A stretch of 64,000 bases of DNA, taken from contig JAGMES010000001.1 in the NCBI GenBank assembly GCA_023128035.1, positions 18,262 through 82,261 of the forward strand, written 5' to 3'. Positions 54,001 to 62,918 of the stretch are shown piece after piece; position 1 is the stretch's first letter; every line of letters starts with the position of its first letter. The notes under the pieces are model-generated. The model saw nothing but the letters and a program-made list of their open reading frames with translations, did no database searches and was not told the origin of the DNA. The position numbers and the translations under genes were made by a program. This stretch comes from Halanaerobiales bacterium (lineage in GTDB: Bacteria > Bacillota_F > Halanaerobiia > DY22613).

Positions 54001-55209
54001 TTATTCCTCATCATTCAGACTATATTCTGCTTCTATTCCTTCAGGTGTAATAATTAAGACCGTACTTCTCTCAATCGCATCTTTTATCAATTCCTCAATC
54101 TCTAAACCCACTTCAGCAGCCTCAGCATCTTTCAACTTCGGTTTAGTTGCAGGGGAATCAGGAACGAATACTGTACAACAATCCTCGTATGGTAAAATCG
54201 AAGTCTCATAGGTACCTATTTTCCGGGAAATATCGATAATTTCAGTTTTGTCCATCGAAATCAATGGCCGTAATACTGGAATATTGGTAACAGCGTTGAT
54301 CACTTCAATGCTCTCCAAAGTCTGACTCGCTACTTGACCAATACTTTCACCTGTAAATAGAACCTTACAATTATACTTACGTGCAACTTCTGTCGCTAAT
54401 CTAAACATCATCCTACGCATGATAGTAATATGAAATTTTTCTGGACATTTTAAACCAATCTCCTTTTGGATATTGGTAAAGTAAAGCATAAAGAGGCGCA
54501 TTCTGCCTGAATATTGGGAGAGGATCTTCGTCAGATCAATAACCTTCTCCTTTGATCTTTCACTGGTAAAAGGGAAACTATGAAAATGCAAACCATCCAC
54601 AGTAACACCACGCTTCATACCCATCCAACCTGCGACAGGACTATCAATACCACCAGATAAAAGTAGCAATCCACGCCCACCAGAACCTATCGGTAAACCT
54701 CCTGGACCTCTAACTACTTTTGAAAAAAGATATGTTATTTCACTTCTAATCTCTACATAAACGATAGTATCAGGCTGATGAACATCTACCTTCAAATCTT
54801 TTTGATAATTGATCAAAAGATGTGAACCTACTTGATAGTTAATCTCAGGGGATTCTAAAGGGAACCTTTTGTTAGCTCGTTTGGTTGCAACTTTAAAAGT
54901 ACCACCTTTAGGCAAGGCATCTTCTAATACCTGCAACGCCACATCTTTAATATTTTGAAGATCTAATTCTGCCTTTGCTACTGGACTAACTGAAACAATT
55001 CCTGGAACCTTAATCAATCTTTCAATAACTTGGTCTAATACTTCTCCAACCTCTCTCAAATACATTCTTCCAAAGGTTTTTTCCAACTTAAACTTGCCCA
55101 AATCTCGAATACAGGCTTTTATGTTTTTAATTAATATATTCTCAAAAAACTTTCTATTCTTTCCCTTTAAACTGATCTCACCATAACGAATAAGAATATC
55201 TTTATACAT
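54001..55209 (-). CDS. thiI: tRNA 4-thiouridine sulfurtransferase ThiI
   Basis: 402 residues: N-terminal ferredoxin-like domain (about 1-60, YGEISLKGKNR), THUMP (about 60-165, GIVSVSPVAKAELD) and the PP-loop AMP-binding motif LLLLSGGIDSPVAGW (about 182-196). It adenylates U8 of tRNA and thiolates it with sulfur from a cysteine desulfurase. No rhodanese domain follows, as is usual outside the gamma-proteobacteria, so the CC pair in YEDCCTVF is the sulfur-bearing candidate. Lies four bases after the desulfurase gene. Confidence 0.96.
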   Translation of the reverse strand: MYKDILIRYGEISLKGKNRKFFENILIKNIKACIRDLGKFKLEKTFGRMYLREVGEVLDQVIERLIKVPGIVSVSPVAKAELDLQNIKDVALQVLEDALPKGGTFKVATKRANKRFPLESPEINYQVGSHLLINYQKDLKVDVHQPDTIVYVEIRSEITYLFSKVVRGPGGLPIGSGGRGLLLLSGGIDSPVAGWMGMKRGVTVDGLHFHSFPFTSERSKEKVIDLTKILSQYSGRMRLFMLYFTNIQKEIGLKCPEKFHITIMRRMMFRLATEVARKYNCKVLFTGESIGQVASQTLESIEVINAVTNIPVLRPLISMDKTEIIDISRKIGTYETSILPYEDCCTVFVPDSPATKPKLKDAEAAEVGLEIEELIKDAIERSTVLIITPEGIEAEYSLNDEE

Positions 55210-55213
55210 TATA

Positions 55214-56395
55214 TCACCTCTGCATTAATCTTCTAAAATCATTAACCAAACCTGGTAAATGTTTTAATACATATTCTAACTCCTCTTTTGTCGTATCAAC
55301 TGATAGACTAATTCTGATCGCGCTCTCTAATTCTCGGTTTTTAAGTCCAATCGCCTGAAGAACATGGCTAGGTGCACTTTGCCTCGAATGACAAGCTGAA
55401 CCAGTAGATACGTAAATTCCAACATCCTCCAGAGCATGGAGTAAAACCTCACCTTTAAGCCCTGGAAAAGATAGATTGATAATATGTGAAGCACTTCTAC
55501 CTTTATCTATATCATCTTCCAAATGAGAGCCGTTAATCTTCATATCAGGAATCACTCGAATTAACTCCTGTAAGAACCATGCTTTTAGATTTCGCAAATT
55601 CTCCATCTTTTCCTTCTGATCTTTAGTAATCAGTTCAGCTGCTAACCCCAACCCAATAATTCCTGGCACATTTTCTGTTCCTGAACGAATGCCTCGTTCC
55701 TGTCCTCCACCTCCAATTAGAGGTTTAACTTGCACCTTCTCATTCAGATACAAAGCTCCAATTCCCTTTGGACCATGGATTTTATGACCACTTATTGTTA
55801 GCAGATCAATCTTAGATTTAATTGGGTTAAGTGGTAATTTCCCAAATGACTGTATCCCATCTACGTGAAAAAGAGTTCGAGAGTTGATCTCTTTAATGAG
55901 TTGTCCAATCTCATGAATCGGTTGAACTGAACCTACCTCATTATTTACATGCATTATACTCACTAGGATCGTCTCAGGAGTGATCGCTTCCTTTAGCTCA
56001 TCCAAATTCACAAATCCATCCTGGTCTACTTTAAGGTAAGTGACTTGATAACCTTCTTCTTCTAAAAGCTGAAATGTATGTAAAACTGAAGGGTGTTCGA
56101 TTTTGATGGTTATAAGATGCTGGCCCCGATTTTTATATTGGTGCGCAATACCACGAATCGCTAGATTATTAGCTTCCGTGCCTCCAGATGTAAAGATGAT
56201 CTCTTTCTTCTTTACACCTAATGCTTTTGCCACCTGTTCTCTTGCTTTCGCAATCTTTTTCTCTGCTTTTAGACCCATCCGATGAAGAGAAGAAGGATTT
56301 CCATAATCACTCTCCATCATCTCTACCATCGCTGCAATTACCTCTGGTGCTACCTTAGTTGTTGCACTATGGTCAAGATATACCATCTTTTTCAT
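55214..56395 (-). CDS. Cysteine desulfurase (NifS/IscS type), ThiI partner
   Basis: 393 residues, class V PLP fold. MVYLDHSATTKVAPEV, the PLP lysine in SGHKIHGPKGIGALY (about 205) and the catalytic cysteine in STGSACHSRQ (about 330). It removes sulfur from cysteine and passes it on. Coupled to thiI, it most likely feeds tRNA thiolation. GAGGTGATGAG gives the ribosome site. Confidence 0.95.
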   Translation of the reverse strand: MKKMVYLDHSATTKVAPEVIAAMVEMMESDYGNPSSLHRMGLKAEKKIAKAREQVAKALGVKKKEIIFTSGGTEANNLAIRGIAHQYKNRGQHLITIKIEHPSVLHTFQLLEEEGYQVTYLKVDQDGFVNLDELKEAITPETILVSIMHVNNEVGSVQPIHEIGQLIKEINSRTLFHVDGIQSFGKLPLNPIKSKIDLLTISGHKIHGPKGIGALYLNEKVQVKPLIGGGGQERGIRSGTENVPGIIGLGLAAELITKDQKEKMENLRNLKAWFLQELIRVIPDMKINGSHLEDDIDKGRSASHIINLSFPGLKGEVLLHALEDVGIYVSTGSACHSRQSAPSHVLQAIGLKNRELESAIRISLSVDTTKEELEYVLKHLPGLVNDFRRLMQR

Positions 56396-56501
56396 CTCAT
56401 CACCTCTTCACAGATTTTCATCTTTATTCTGCCCATTCTAATTTCGAATACACGGACTCATTTTAACATAAATCAACAAAATAATCCAGTGAATCTAAAT
56501 G

Positions 56502-56535
56502 ATAAGGACTCATTTTAAATAAAATAAGTCCTTAT
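56502..56535 (-). terminator. Possible terminator of the aspartyl-tRNA synthetase gene
   Basis: Stem ATAAGGACT/AGTCCTTAT (56502-56510 with 56527-56535). The following minus-strand sequence is not T-rich, so efficiency is uncertain. The motif GGACTCATTTTA is repeated at 56454 and 56506. Confidence 0.4.
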
Positions 56536-56553
56536 TTACCTTAATTAATTACA

Positions 56554-57843
56554 TTAAGGTCGAATCCGATACCGATCCCGTGGAAAGAAAGTAGTCTGGC
56601 GAATATTTTTATATCCTAAAAGTAGACCTGTTAATCTCTCCAGACCAATAGCCAAGCCTCCATGAGGTGGCATTCCAAATTTAAAAACCTCTAGATAATC
56701 ACTAAAGTTTTCAACTTTTAATCCATGAGAAGTAATGCTGGCTTTCAACTGTTCATAATTATGAATCCGTTGACCACCAGTAGTAATCTCTAACCCACGG
56801 AAAAGTAAGTCAAAACTATGAGTCAATTCTTCACCATCTGGCATGGTGTACATCGGACGCTTCTTCCGAAGATAATGAGTAATAAAGACAAATTCTGATC
56901 CATAGTGTTCTTTTACATATTCACAGATTAAACGTTCCCCTTCAGGGTCTAAGTCCATCTCTAGATATGTTTTCCCGTATTCTTGCTGGAGAATCCGAAT
57001 AGCTTCTGACATCTTCAAAGCAGGAATATCCTCTCCAATCTCTGGCACTTCTGCTTCCAACAATGCAAGTTCCTTCACACATTCCTCCTTGATATTAGCA
57101 AAAATAAATCTTAACATTTTGGTCTCTAGCTCCATTATTTCTCTTTCATCTTCAATAAAACCCATCTCTAAGTCCAAACTAATAAATTCATTGGTATGGC
57201 GAGCAGTAGCATGCTCCTCAGCTCGATACACATGACCGATCTCAAAAACTCGCTCATATCCTGCCCCCACCAACATTTGCTTATAAAATTGTGGACTCTG
57301 GGCCAGATAAGCTTCCTTCTCAAAGTATTGAAGTTTGAAAAGTTCTGTTCCTCCTTCAGCACCCTCTGATACTATCTTAGGAGTAAAAACCTGTGTAAAG
57401 CCCTCTTTTTTAAGAAAAGTAAGAAATCCTTGAGCAAGTGCTGCCTGAACTCTAAAAATTGCATTAGTCTTCAAATGCCGCAAACTTAAAGCCCTATGAT
57501 TAAGAAGAGTATCTAATTGAACTTCTAGTTCCTCTTTATTAATCTCAATGGGTAAGTCTTCCTTTACTTGAGAGATGACTATTAATTCTTGAACCAGAAT
57601 ATCTACACCTAATTCTTTTGATGATTCTTCTTTTACTTCTCCAATTATTTCAACTACACTCTCTGATTTTAAACCTTTAATATCGATCTGCTTTGCATCC
57701 ACAACACATTGAACTACTCCAGAACGATCTCTTAACAGAATAAATGCAATTCTCCCCAGTTTTCGAATTCTATGAACCCAACCTTGAATTTTTACCACTT
57801 CACCTATATTGTTAACCAATTCGCTTACTAATTTACGCTTCAT
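56554..57843 (-). CDS. aspS: Archaeal-type (probably non-discriminating) aspartyl-tRNA synthetase
   Basis: 429 residues, short like the archaeal/eukaryotic type and lacking the large bacterial GAD insert. N-terminal OB fold (GWVHRIRKLGRIAFILLRDR) and class II motifs YEKVFEIGHVYRAEEHATARH (motif 2 region) and GGLAIGLERLTGLLLG (motif 3). The bacterial carriers of this type often charge both tRNA-Asp and tRNA-Asn and rely on GatCAB; that is family knowledge, not seen here. The T-box upstream with a GAC specifier agrees with Asp. An AsnRS reading is less likely. Confidence 0.88.
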   Translation of the reverse strand: MKRKLVSELVNNIGEVVKIQGWVHRIRKLGRIAFILLRDRSGVVQCVVDAKQIDIKGLKSESVVEIIGEVKEESSKELGVDILVQELIVISQVKEDLPIEINKEELEVQLDTLLNHRALSLRHLKTNAIFRVQAALAQGFLTFLKKEGFTQVFTPKIVSEGAEGGTELFKLQYFEKEAYLAQSPQFYKQMLVGAGYERVFEIGHVYRAEEHATARHTNEFISLDLEMGFIEDEREIMELETKMLRFIFANIKEECVKELALLEAEVPEIGEDIPALKMSEAIRILQQEYGKTYLEMDLDPEGERLICEYVKEHYGSEFVFITHYLRKKRPMYTMPDGEELTHSFDLLFRGLEITTGGQRIHNYEQLKASITSHGLKVENFSDYLEVFKFGMPPHGGLAIGLERLTGLLLGYKNIRQTTFFPRDRYRIRP

Positions 57844-57923
57844 TATAGCAACCTCCCGATTAGTTCAATACTTCTACAAACAATGTCTAGATATCATATA
57901 TATCTGATCTGGCCAAAATCAGA

Positions 57924-58170
57924 TAAAAAAAATCCGTCCACATGGCAGAATAAACTCTACCAAGGGACGGATATATCCGCGGTACCACCCAAGTTAACCT
58001 AAAACTAAATCAAATAGGTTCTCTTTTACTCCCGATAACGGAGGAAACCGTCTTCTCCTACTAGCCTTCTTGATAAAGAAAGTTTTCAGTTCAGAAACTC
58101 CGGGATGTCTTTCGATAAATGAAGTACTATCTGGGTCATGCAAGCTTTTTTCGAGAAAATTTTTTATATT
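57924..58170 (-). promoter_or_regulatory. T-box riboswitch (Asp, GAC specifier), leader of aspS
   Basis: On the minus strand GGGTGGTACCGCGG (57977-57990) is a textbook T-box; a terminator stem ATCCGTCC/GGACGGAT (57932-57939 with 57965-57972) with eight T's follows. Upstream is a CGTTATC stem III segment and AGTACTTC...CGAAAGACATC, matching the specifier-loop layout of known T-boxes (AGUACUU...GAAAGGCAUU in glyQS), with GAC at 58107-58109 as specifier. Only about 10 nt lie between the two loop strands, so stem I is unusually short. Uncharged tRNA-Asp should stop termination. Confidence 0.9.
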
Positions 58171-58226
58171 GAAAATTAGTCCAATTTTTGATAAAATTAA
58201 TTACAAAATATGAAGGGAGAATTCTT

Positions 58227-58253
58227 ATGTATAAAAACAAAGGTCATTGTTAA
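58227..58253 (+). CDS. Possible 8-codon leader peptide
   Basis: ATG at 58227 behind GAAGGGAGA, reading MYKNKGHC then TAA. It lies 75 nt before the ribosome site of the MFS gene and just upstream of GCCTCCT, which can pair with that site. The set-up resembles leader-peptide control of resistance genes; chance is the alternative. Confidence 0.3.
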   Translation: MYKNKGHC

Positions 58254-58270
58254 CATTTAGAGTTTTTAAG

Positions 58271-58322
58271 GCCTCCTCCGAAAATCTAATTGACATAACT
58301 AATTTTAAAAATAATAGGAGGC
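58271..58322 (+). promoter_or_regulatory. Stem that masks the MFS ribosome site
   Basis: GCCTCCT (58271-58277) is the exact complement of AGGAGGC (58316-58322), the strong Shine-Dalgarno sequence before the ATA codon of the transporter. If formed, translation would be shut. Confidence 0.45.
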
Positions 58323-58328
58323 GCTAAA

Positions 58329-59243
58329 ATAGAATTACGCAAATTCAAAACAAATATTAAGAAAATATTTGTTATCACTTTTTTTGATTCCTTAATTCTT
58401 GCTTATGATTTCCAAACATTTTGTCTCGCTTTTATAGCCGCAGCAATCGGTGGTTCTTTAAAATCTGGCACGTTTGATTCTATCTTGTATCAATCACTTA
58501 AAGAGATTGGAAAAGCTAAAGATTACGAAAAATTAAAGGGGTATTTAAAACTTGTAGATTATGTGACAATCGGGATAGCAGGTACTTTAGGTGGATATAT
58601 TGCTTATAAATATGGCTTAGTAATGAATTATTGGCTCTCTCTTTTTGGTATTCCGATCGCTGTATATTTAAGTTTAACTCTATATGAAAAAGAAGTTGCA
58701 CAAAAAAACAGGCAGAAATCTAATTTCATCAAACATATCAGTCAATCTCTAAAAGTAATAAACATCAATAAATCTATAGGCTTCGTAATTATTTATGGCG
58801 GACTAACTGGTGCTATACTTTACGGACAAATCCATGAGATGACATCATTAACCTATATTCCTCTTTATCTCTTTGGCTATATTGGCTTTACGACAACACT
58901 TCTAGGGGGATTAGGCGGAATATTTGCATCAAAGCTAAAAGAAAGATTTGATTACAACTCAATCTTTAGAGGAATATTGATATTATCGACAGCATTTATC
59001 TATCTATTTAGTCTATCAACTCATTGGTGGGGAATTATATTTATTATCTGTGCAATTTTAGTATTAGAAATAGTCTCGCCACTTACCTCAGGTTATATTC
59101 ATCAAAAATCCTTGACAAATAATTTTCCTTATGGCATTATCAATATAGAGTATAATGTATTAAATATAAATTATTACTTTTATTTTTATTATAACACTTT
59201 TTATCAAATAAAGAACTATTTTTCAAATTTCTATAAATACTAA
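58329..59243 (+). pseudogene. MFS transporter, damaged at both ends
   Basis: The frame opens at ATA (58329-58331) seven bases after AGGAGGC and reads ELRKFKTNIKKIFVITFFDS...GGSLKSGTFDSILYQSL, continuing through a TTG at 58485 to 59243. These are transmembrane helices 3-4 and later ones of a drug-efflux-type MFS protein (SGTFDSILYQSLKEIGK is a typical helix 4-5 loop). Helices 1-2 are missing. After SPLTSGYIHQKS the sequence turns into AT-rich Tyr/Asn/Phe codons and stops. With about 305 codons against a usual ~400 and no normal start, it is probably inactive; initiation at ATA or at the internal TTG is the alternative. Confidence 0.7.
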
Positions 59244-59273
59244 ATAAATGCCCTACCAAAGGAGAGATTCAAG

Positions 59274-60392
59274 ATGAAAAGCACTTCAAAAAACATTTAT
59301 GCTAAACCGTCTGCAGGAGTTATATTTTCCCCTTTTAATCTTCACATCGAACCTGTAGAAAAATTAATCTTTATCACTTTTAAACAGGATCTTGATGAAG
59401 TTTACTACGGTTTTGAACTACATGTCCTAAATTGTGATATTAACAACAAAGGAATCAGAATACTTGGATGGCGCAATGATGGCTATATTGATGTATATTA
59501 TCAACCGATTTTTGTCAAAGATCCTATTTTTTTTAATGTTGCTGAAAAAGGATTGGCTGACATGGTAGAGAGGTCTTTAGAAAATGTCAAGTATGACCTA
59601 ACGCCACAAGGAGTAAACGTTTCTTTTGCCTTTAAAGATAAAATGGGAAGGCAAATTGAATTTTCAGTAAAAGAAAACTGTAGCAAGTTAGCTAAGCCCT
59701 ATGTTACACTCGCTCCCTTGGGAAATAGTGCAGAAAATCCTCCTTCTTTACCATTATATTATCTTTTTGATTATAATTATATTCGCCGTTCTAAAACAAA
59801 AACAGAAGTCAAGATTGATGGGCGTAAACATAAATCAGATAACTTTTTTATACCTATAGATTGGGCAAAATGTTACTTTTGGTGCTATTCGACAGATGTA
59901 TTTATGGTAGACTGGAATACAGCGCACAATGGTCCGATGCCCTCATTAAAACCAAAAGGGTCTCAAAAAGTTGAAACTCAAGGTGTGATGTATGATATAG
60001 TACAAAATGATAGTCATTATGAAATCAAAGGGATAATGAGTGGTAATGAAAAACATCAAATCAGGTTTGACTTTTCCCCATCTATACCAGATCTTATTTG
60101 TCTAAAAGATCAAGTTTCTATAGATGGAATGTTCACAATAAGCAGTGACAAAGCAACAGGCTCGCTTAGCGGAGAATATAAGATTCAACGACATGGCAAG
60201 GAAATACATTTGACGTGTCATCCAAATGGCGGATGGAAGCCAAATGAACGTAGATGGGTAATGAATTTTATCTACTCTATTGTTCCTTTTTATAAGAATT
60301 GGCCTAAGACATACATTTGGAAAGCGAAAATAAACTTAAACGAAAATGATCAGCCAACAATGAAATCTTACTGGAAAAGAATCAATAAATAA
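59274..60392 (+). CDS. Unknown 372-residue protein
   Basis: ATG behind AAAGGAGAGA, full-length frame with its own terminator. No signal peptide or membrane segment. Beta-rich, with aromatic-rich segments such as WAKCYFWCYSTDVFMVDWNT and DVYYQPIFVKDP. The fold may be lipocalin- or carotenoid-hydratase-like (long alternating strands, many Trp/Tyr), but I recognise no family and do not assign a function. It follows the damaged MFS gene by 30 bp and may have shared its transcript. Confidence 0.75.
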   Translation: MKSTSKNIYAKPSAGVIFSPFNLHIEPVEKLIFITFKQDLDEVYYGFELHVLNCDINNKGIRILGWRNDGYIDVYYQPIFVKDPIFFNVAEKGLADMVERSLENVKYDLTPQGVNVSFAFKDKMGRQIEFSVKENCSKLAKPYVTLAPLGNSAENPPSLPLYYLFDYNYIRRSKTKTEVKIDGRKHKSDNFFIPIDWAKCYFWCYSTDVFMVDWNTAHNGPMPSLKPKGSQKVETQGVMYDIVQNDSHYEIKGIMSGNEKHQIRFDFSPSIPDLICLKDQVSIDGMFTISSDKATGSLSGEYKIQRHGKEIHLTCHPNGGWKPNERRWVMNFIYSIVPFYKNWPKTYIWKAKINLNENDQPTMKSYWKRINK

Positions 60393-60424
60393 ACTATACA
60401 CTTGAAAATGCTACCTCCAATTGT

Positions 60425-60460
60425 AAAAGAAGAATCCTCATAATCGAGGATTCTTCTTTT
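60425..60460. terminator. Bidirectional terminator between convergent genes
   Basis: Perfect 15-bp stem (60425-60439 with 60446-60460) with A-run and T-run at its two ends. It serves the plus-strand unknown gene and the minus-strand helicase. Confidence 0.92.
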
Positions 60461-60470
60461 ACTAACCCTA

Positions 60471-62711
60471 TCACTTAATATCTGGAACAAAATAAGAAAC
60501 CTCACCCTTATAGTAAATGTACAACTTATGCAATGCACGAGTACATATTGTGTAAAAAAGATTCCTTTCATTTTCACAACAATATTTATTCTCACTCGCA
60601 TCATATATTAGAACTGCATCAAATTCTAACCCCTTTGATAGATAAGATGGAATAACCACAATCCCTCTATTAAATTCATCATCATCTTTTGTTATCAAAG
60701 TTACATCAATCTCATCTTTCAACTTGTTAAAGACCTTCAAACTTTCATCTGCAGTCTTACATATGATTGCCATTGATTGATAACCATGATCAATTAGATC
60801 GTTAATATCCTGGAAAATAATATCTGTAGTCTCATTCTCAGGAGATATCTCAATAATTCGAGGTCTTTCCCCAACACGATCAATAGGTTGAACACTTTCT
60901 CCATCTGGAAGTATAGCTCTTGAAAATTCAACAATATCTTTAGTTGAACGATAACTCTTGTATAAATTTAAAATAACTGATCTTGAAGCCTTAAAAATAT
61001 CCGTAACCCGTTCATAATCGGTTGTTTTAATATAAGGATGTATCGTTTGATTCAAATCTCCCAAAAGAGTAAAACTACTTTTTGAAAATTTTTTTTTGAA
61101 TATTGCATACTGAATAGGAGTATAATCCTGTGCTTCATCAATTACAACATGCTTGATTTCTATAAGAGTTGGTAAGCCCTCTAACTCTCCTTTTAGATAA
61201 ATAAAAGCTGATAGATCTTCATAACTAATAAATTTGTTTTTTATCATCTTCAATGTATGTAAACAAATCTGATCAATTTGGTCTGACAAAATCTTTGCTT
61301 CGGAAAATTTCTTGAATAAATTTTCATCCTCAAAAAGATTAGCATAAACTTCATAGACATCCATTCTAGTCAGTTCATCTATCTCATCTCTTATCTTTTT
61401 AAACTCTTGATAAACTATCAATCTACTTCTGGCTTCGACCTCAAATTCGTATTCCTTTTTCTGCTTCACTTCTATTCGTATTTCTTCAAGTCGCTCTTTT
61501 CTCACTGGAGCTAATCGAGATAGCATTATCCTTTTAATCTTGTTTAATCTCCTAATCAAAGGCCAGTTGTTATAGGTATTATGAAAAATTTTAAAAATCT
61601 CTTCTTTTGAAATAATCAATTTTCCTCGATGAAAAATATCTCTAAAATGAAGGCCATCCCCTTCAAGATATGTAATATATTTTTTTATAACCTGAAGAAA
61701 TTCATGTGAAGTTTTATACTGTATTCCATTCACTCTTGCCTCATAATCATCTTCATCAGAAGAAGATAACAAATATTCTATCTGTTCATTCATATCTTCT
61801 AATTCCCAATCTGGTTCAATCATACTTTCTGCAAACTCTAGAAAAGTAGTTTGACGCATATTTTCCTCACCGAGTTCAGGAAGTACATTTGAAATATAGT
61901 CATTAAAAAGACTATTTGGGGAGAATATAACAATATTATTTGCGGTGATTTTATCATCACGATATTTATAAAGTAAATATGCCACTCGATGAAGCGCAAT
62001 AGATGTTTTCCCGCTTCCCGCTACTCCTTGTACAATCAAAAGATCATTCTCTTCATTTCTAATAATACTGTTTTGCTCTTTCTGAATAGTTGTAACAATA
62101 CTTCTCATTTTATCATCTACATTTTCGCTGAGGATCTTTTGCAGAACATCATCATCAATTTTAATGCTATTATCAAACATATAATCAATGTGAAATTTAG
62201 ATATTTTAAATTGTCTCTTTAATGAAACTGTCCCCTCAATCTCACCAATATGAGCTTGATATCTTGCAAAACCTAATTCATAATCATAAAGCATGCTCGA
62301 AATTGGTGCACGCCAATCATAAATTAATATCTCATTGGTTTCATCATCAATAAATGTTGAAATTCCTATATAAATATTTTCTGGATCAGCCCTATCTTCT
62401 TCAATAAAATCTATTCTAGCAAAGTATGGTGACAAAATTAATCTTTCTAACTTTCGTACCACCTGTTGAGTAATATGATGCTTACTTTCTTCAATAACTA
62501 TAGTATCCATATATTGTTTAGCATCAATGGCTTCCTCTAGATTACCAATAGAATGATTCGCATTTTCCCACATAGCTTTTCTTATGGAAATAACATCTCT
62601 TCTAAAAGAATCCATTTCACATTTTCTTTCATTCAATTCTTCTTTAACTTTCTCATAAACATTGCTCACTCTTTCCTCTTCATGCTTCCACTCATTTTTA
62701 CTAATTACCAT
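60471..62711 (-). CDS. helD: HelD-like UvrD/Rep-family RNA polymerase-associated helicase
   Basis: I take ATG 62709-62711 (MVISKNEW), as the first ATG three codons earlier abuts GGGGGG with no spacing. About 746 residues. A long N-terminal coiled coil (about 1-80), Walker A VQGVAGSGKTSIALHR (about 227-242), motif II HVVIDEAQDYTPIQ, motif III LLGDLNQTIHPY and C-terminal VVIPSYLSKGLEFDAVLIYD. This is the layout of HelD, which frees RNA polymerase stuck on DNA or nucleic acid. Two TTGACA-type promoters sit in the 200-bp leader. General SF1 helicase is the fallback call. Confidence 0.9.
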   Translation of the reverse strand: MVISKNEWKHEEERVSNVYEKVKEELNERKCEMDSFRRDVISIRKAMWENANHSIGNLEEAIDAKQYMDTIVIEESKHHITQQVVRKLERLILSPYFARIDFIEEDRADPENIYIGISTFIDDETNEILIYDWRAPISSMLYDYELGFARYQAHIGEIEGTVSLKRQFKISKFHIDYMFDNSIKIDDDVLQKILSENVDDKMRSIVTTIQKEQNSIIRNEENDLLIVQGVAGSGKTSIALHRVAYLLYKYRDDKITANNIVIFSPNSLFNDYISNVLPELGEENMRQTTFLEFAESMIEPDWELEDMNEQIEYLLSSSDEDDYEARVNGIQYKTSHEFLQVIKKYITYLEGDGLHFRDIFHRGKLIISKEEIFKIFHNTYNNWPLIRRLNKIKRIMLSRLAPVRKERLEEIRIEVKQKKEYEFEVEARSRLIVYQEFKKIRDEIDELTRMDVYEVYANLFEDENLFKKFSEAKILSDQIDQICLHTLKMIKNKFISYEDLSAFIYLKGELEGLPTLIEIKHVVIDEAQDYTPIQYAIFKKKFSKSSFTLLGDLNQTIHPYIKTTDYERVTDIFKASRSVILNLYKSYRSTKDIVEFSRAILPDGESVQPIDRVGERPRIIEISPENETTDIIFQDINDLIDHGYQSMAIICKTADESLKVFNKLKDEIDVTLITKDDDEFNRGIVVIPSYLSKGLEFDAVLIYDASENKYCCENERNLFYTICTRALHKLYIYYKGEVSYFVPDIK

Positions 62712-62768
62712 TGAATACATCCCCCCTGAATTTTTTCAGAAATCCTCTAAAAAAATCTCACAAATCCC

Positions 62769-62797
62769 TTGACAATAAATCTGTTTTATGATATTAT
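62769..62797 (+). promoter_or_regulatory. Strong plus-strand promoter inside the helD leader
   Basis: TTGACA (62769-62774), 17 nt, TATTAT (62792-62797). The only thing downstream on this strand is a short hairpin with a T-run. Confidence 0.55.
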
Positions 62798-62803
62798 TAC
62801 ATT

Positions 62804-62844
62804 GGGAGTAGTGTACTTTGTTAAAAATAGCTACTCGCTTTTTT
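62804..62844 (+). ncRNA. Possible ~40-nt antisense RNA in the helD leader
   Basis: From the expected start near 62804 the sequence holds a 6-bp stem GAGTAG/CTACTC (62806-62811 with 62831-62836), then GCTTTTTT. Promoter and terminator thus frame about 40 nt lying antisense to the helD 5' leader. The stem is short and the loop is 19 nt, so an unproductive initiation site is the alternative. Confidence 0.35.
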
Positions 62845-62873
62845 ATTTTAGCACATATTTATTTTAATGTCAA
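62845..62873 (-). promoter_or_regulatory. Sigma-A-type promoter of helD
   Basis: On the minus strand TTGACA (62868-62873), 17 nt, TAAAAT (62845-62850). The transcript would have a ~127-nt leader with a GAGTAG/CTACTC stem at its very 5' end. Confidence 0.6.
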
Positions 62874-62880
62874 TAACAAA

Positions 62881-62915
62881 ACGCCCCATCATAGATGTTA
62901 TCTAAGATGGGGCGT
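62881..62915 (-). terminator. Terminator of the threonine aldolase gene
   Basis: 10-bp stem ACGCCCCATC/GATGGGGCGT (62881-62890 with 62906-62915). It ends four bases before the stop codon of the gene; the T-run is weak. Confidence 0.7.
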
Positions 62916-62918
62916 TTA

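Noticed and set aside
57168..57362. 64-codon minus-strand frame inside aspS
   Set aside because: It is an out-of-frame shadow of the synthetase.
58290..58314. TTGACA...TAATAG promoter just before the MFS gene
   Set aside because: The -10 would overlap the ribosome site, so a transcript from it could not carry that site.
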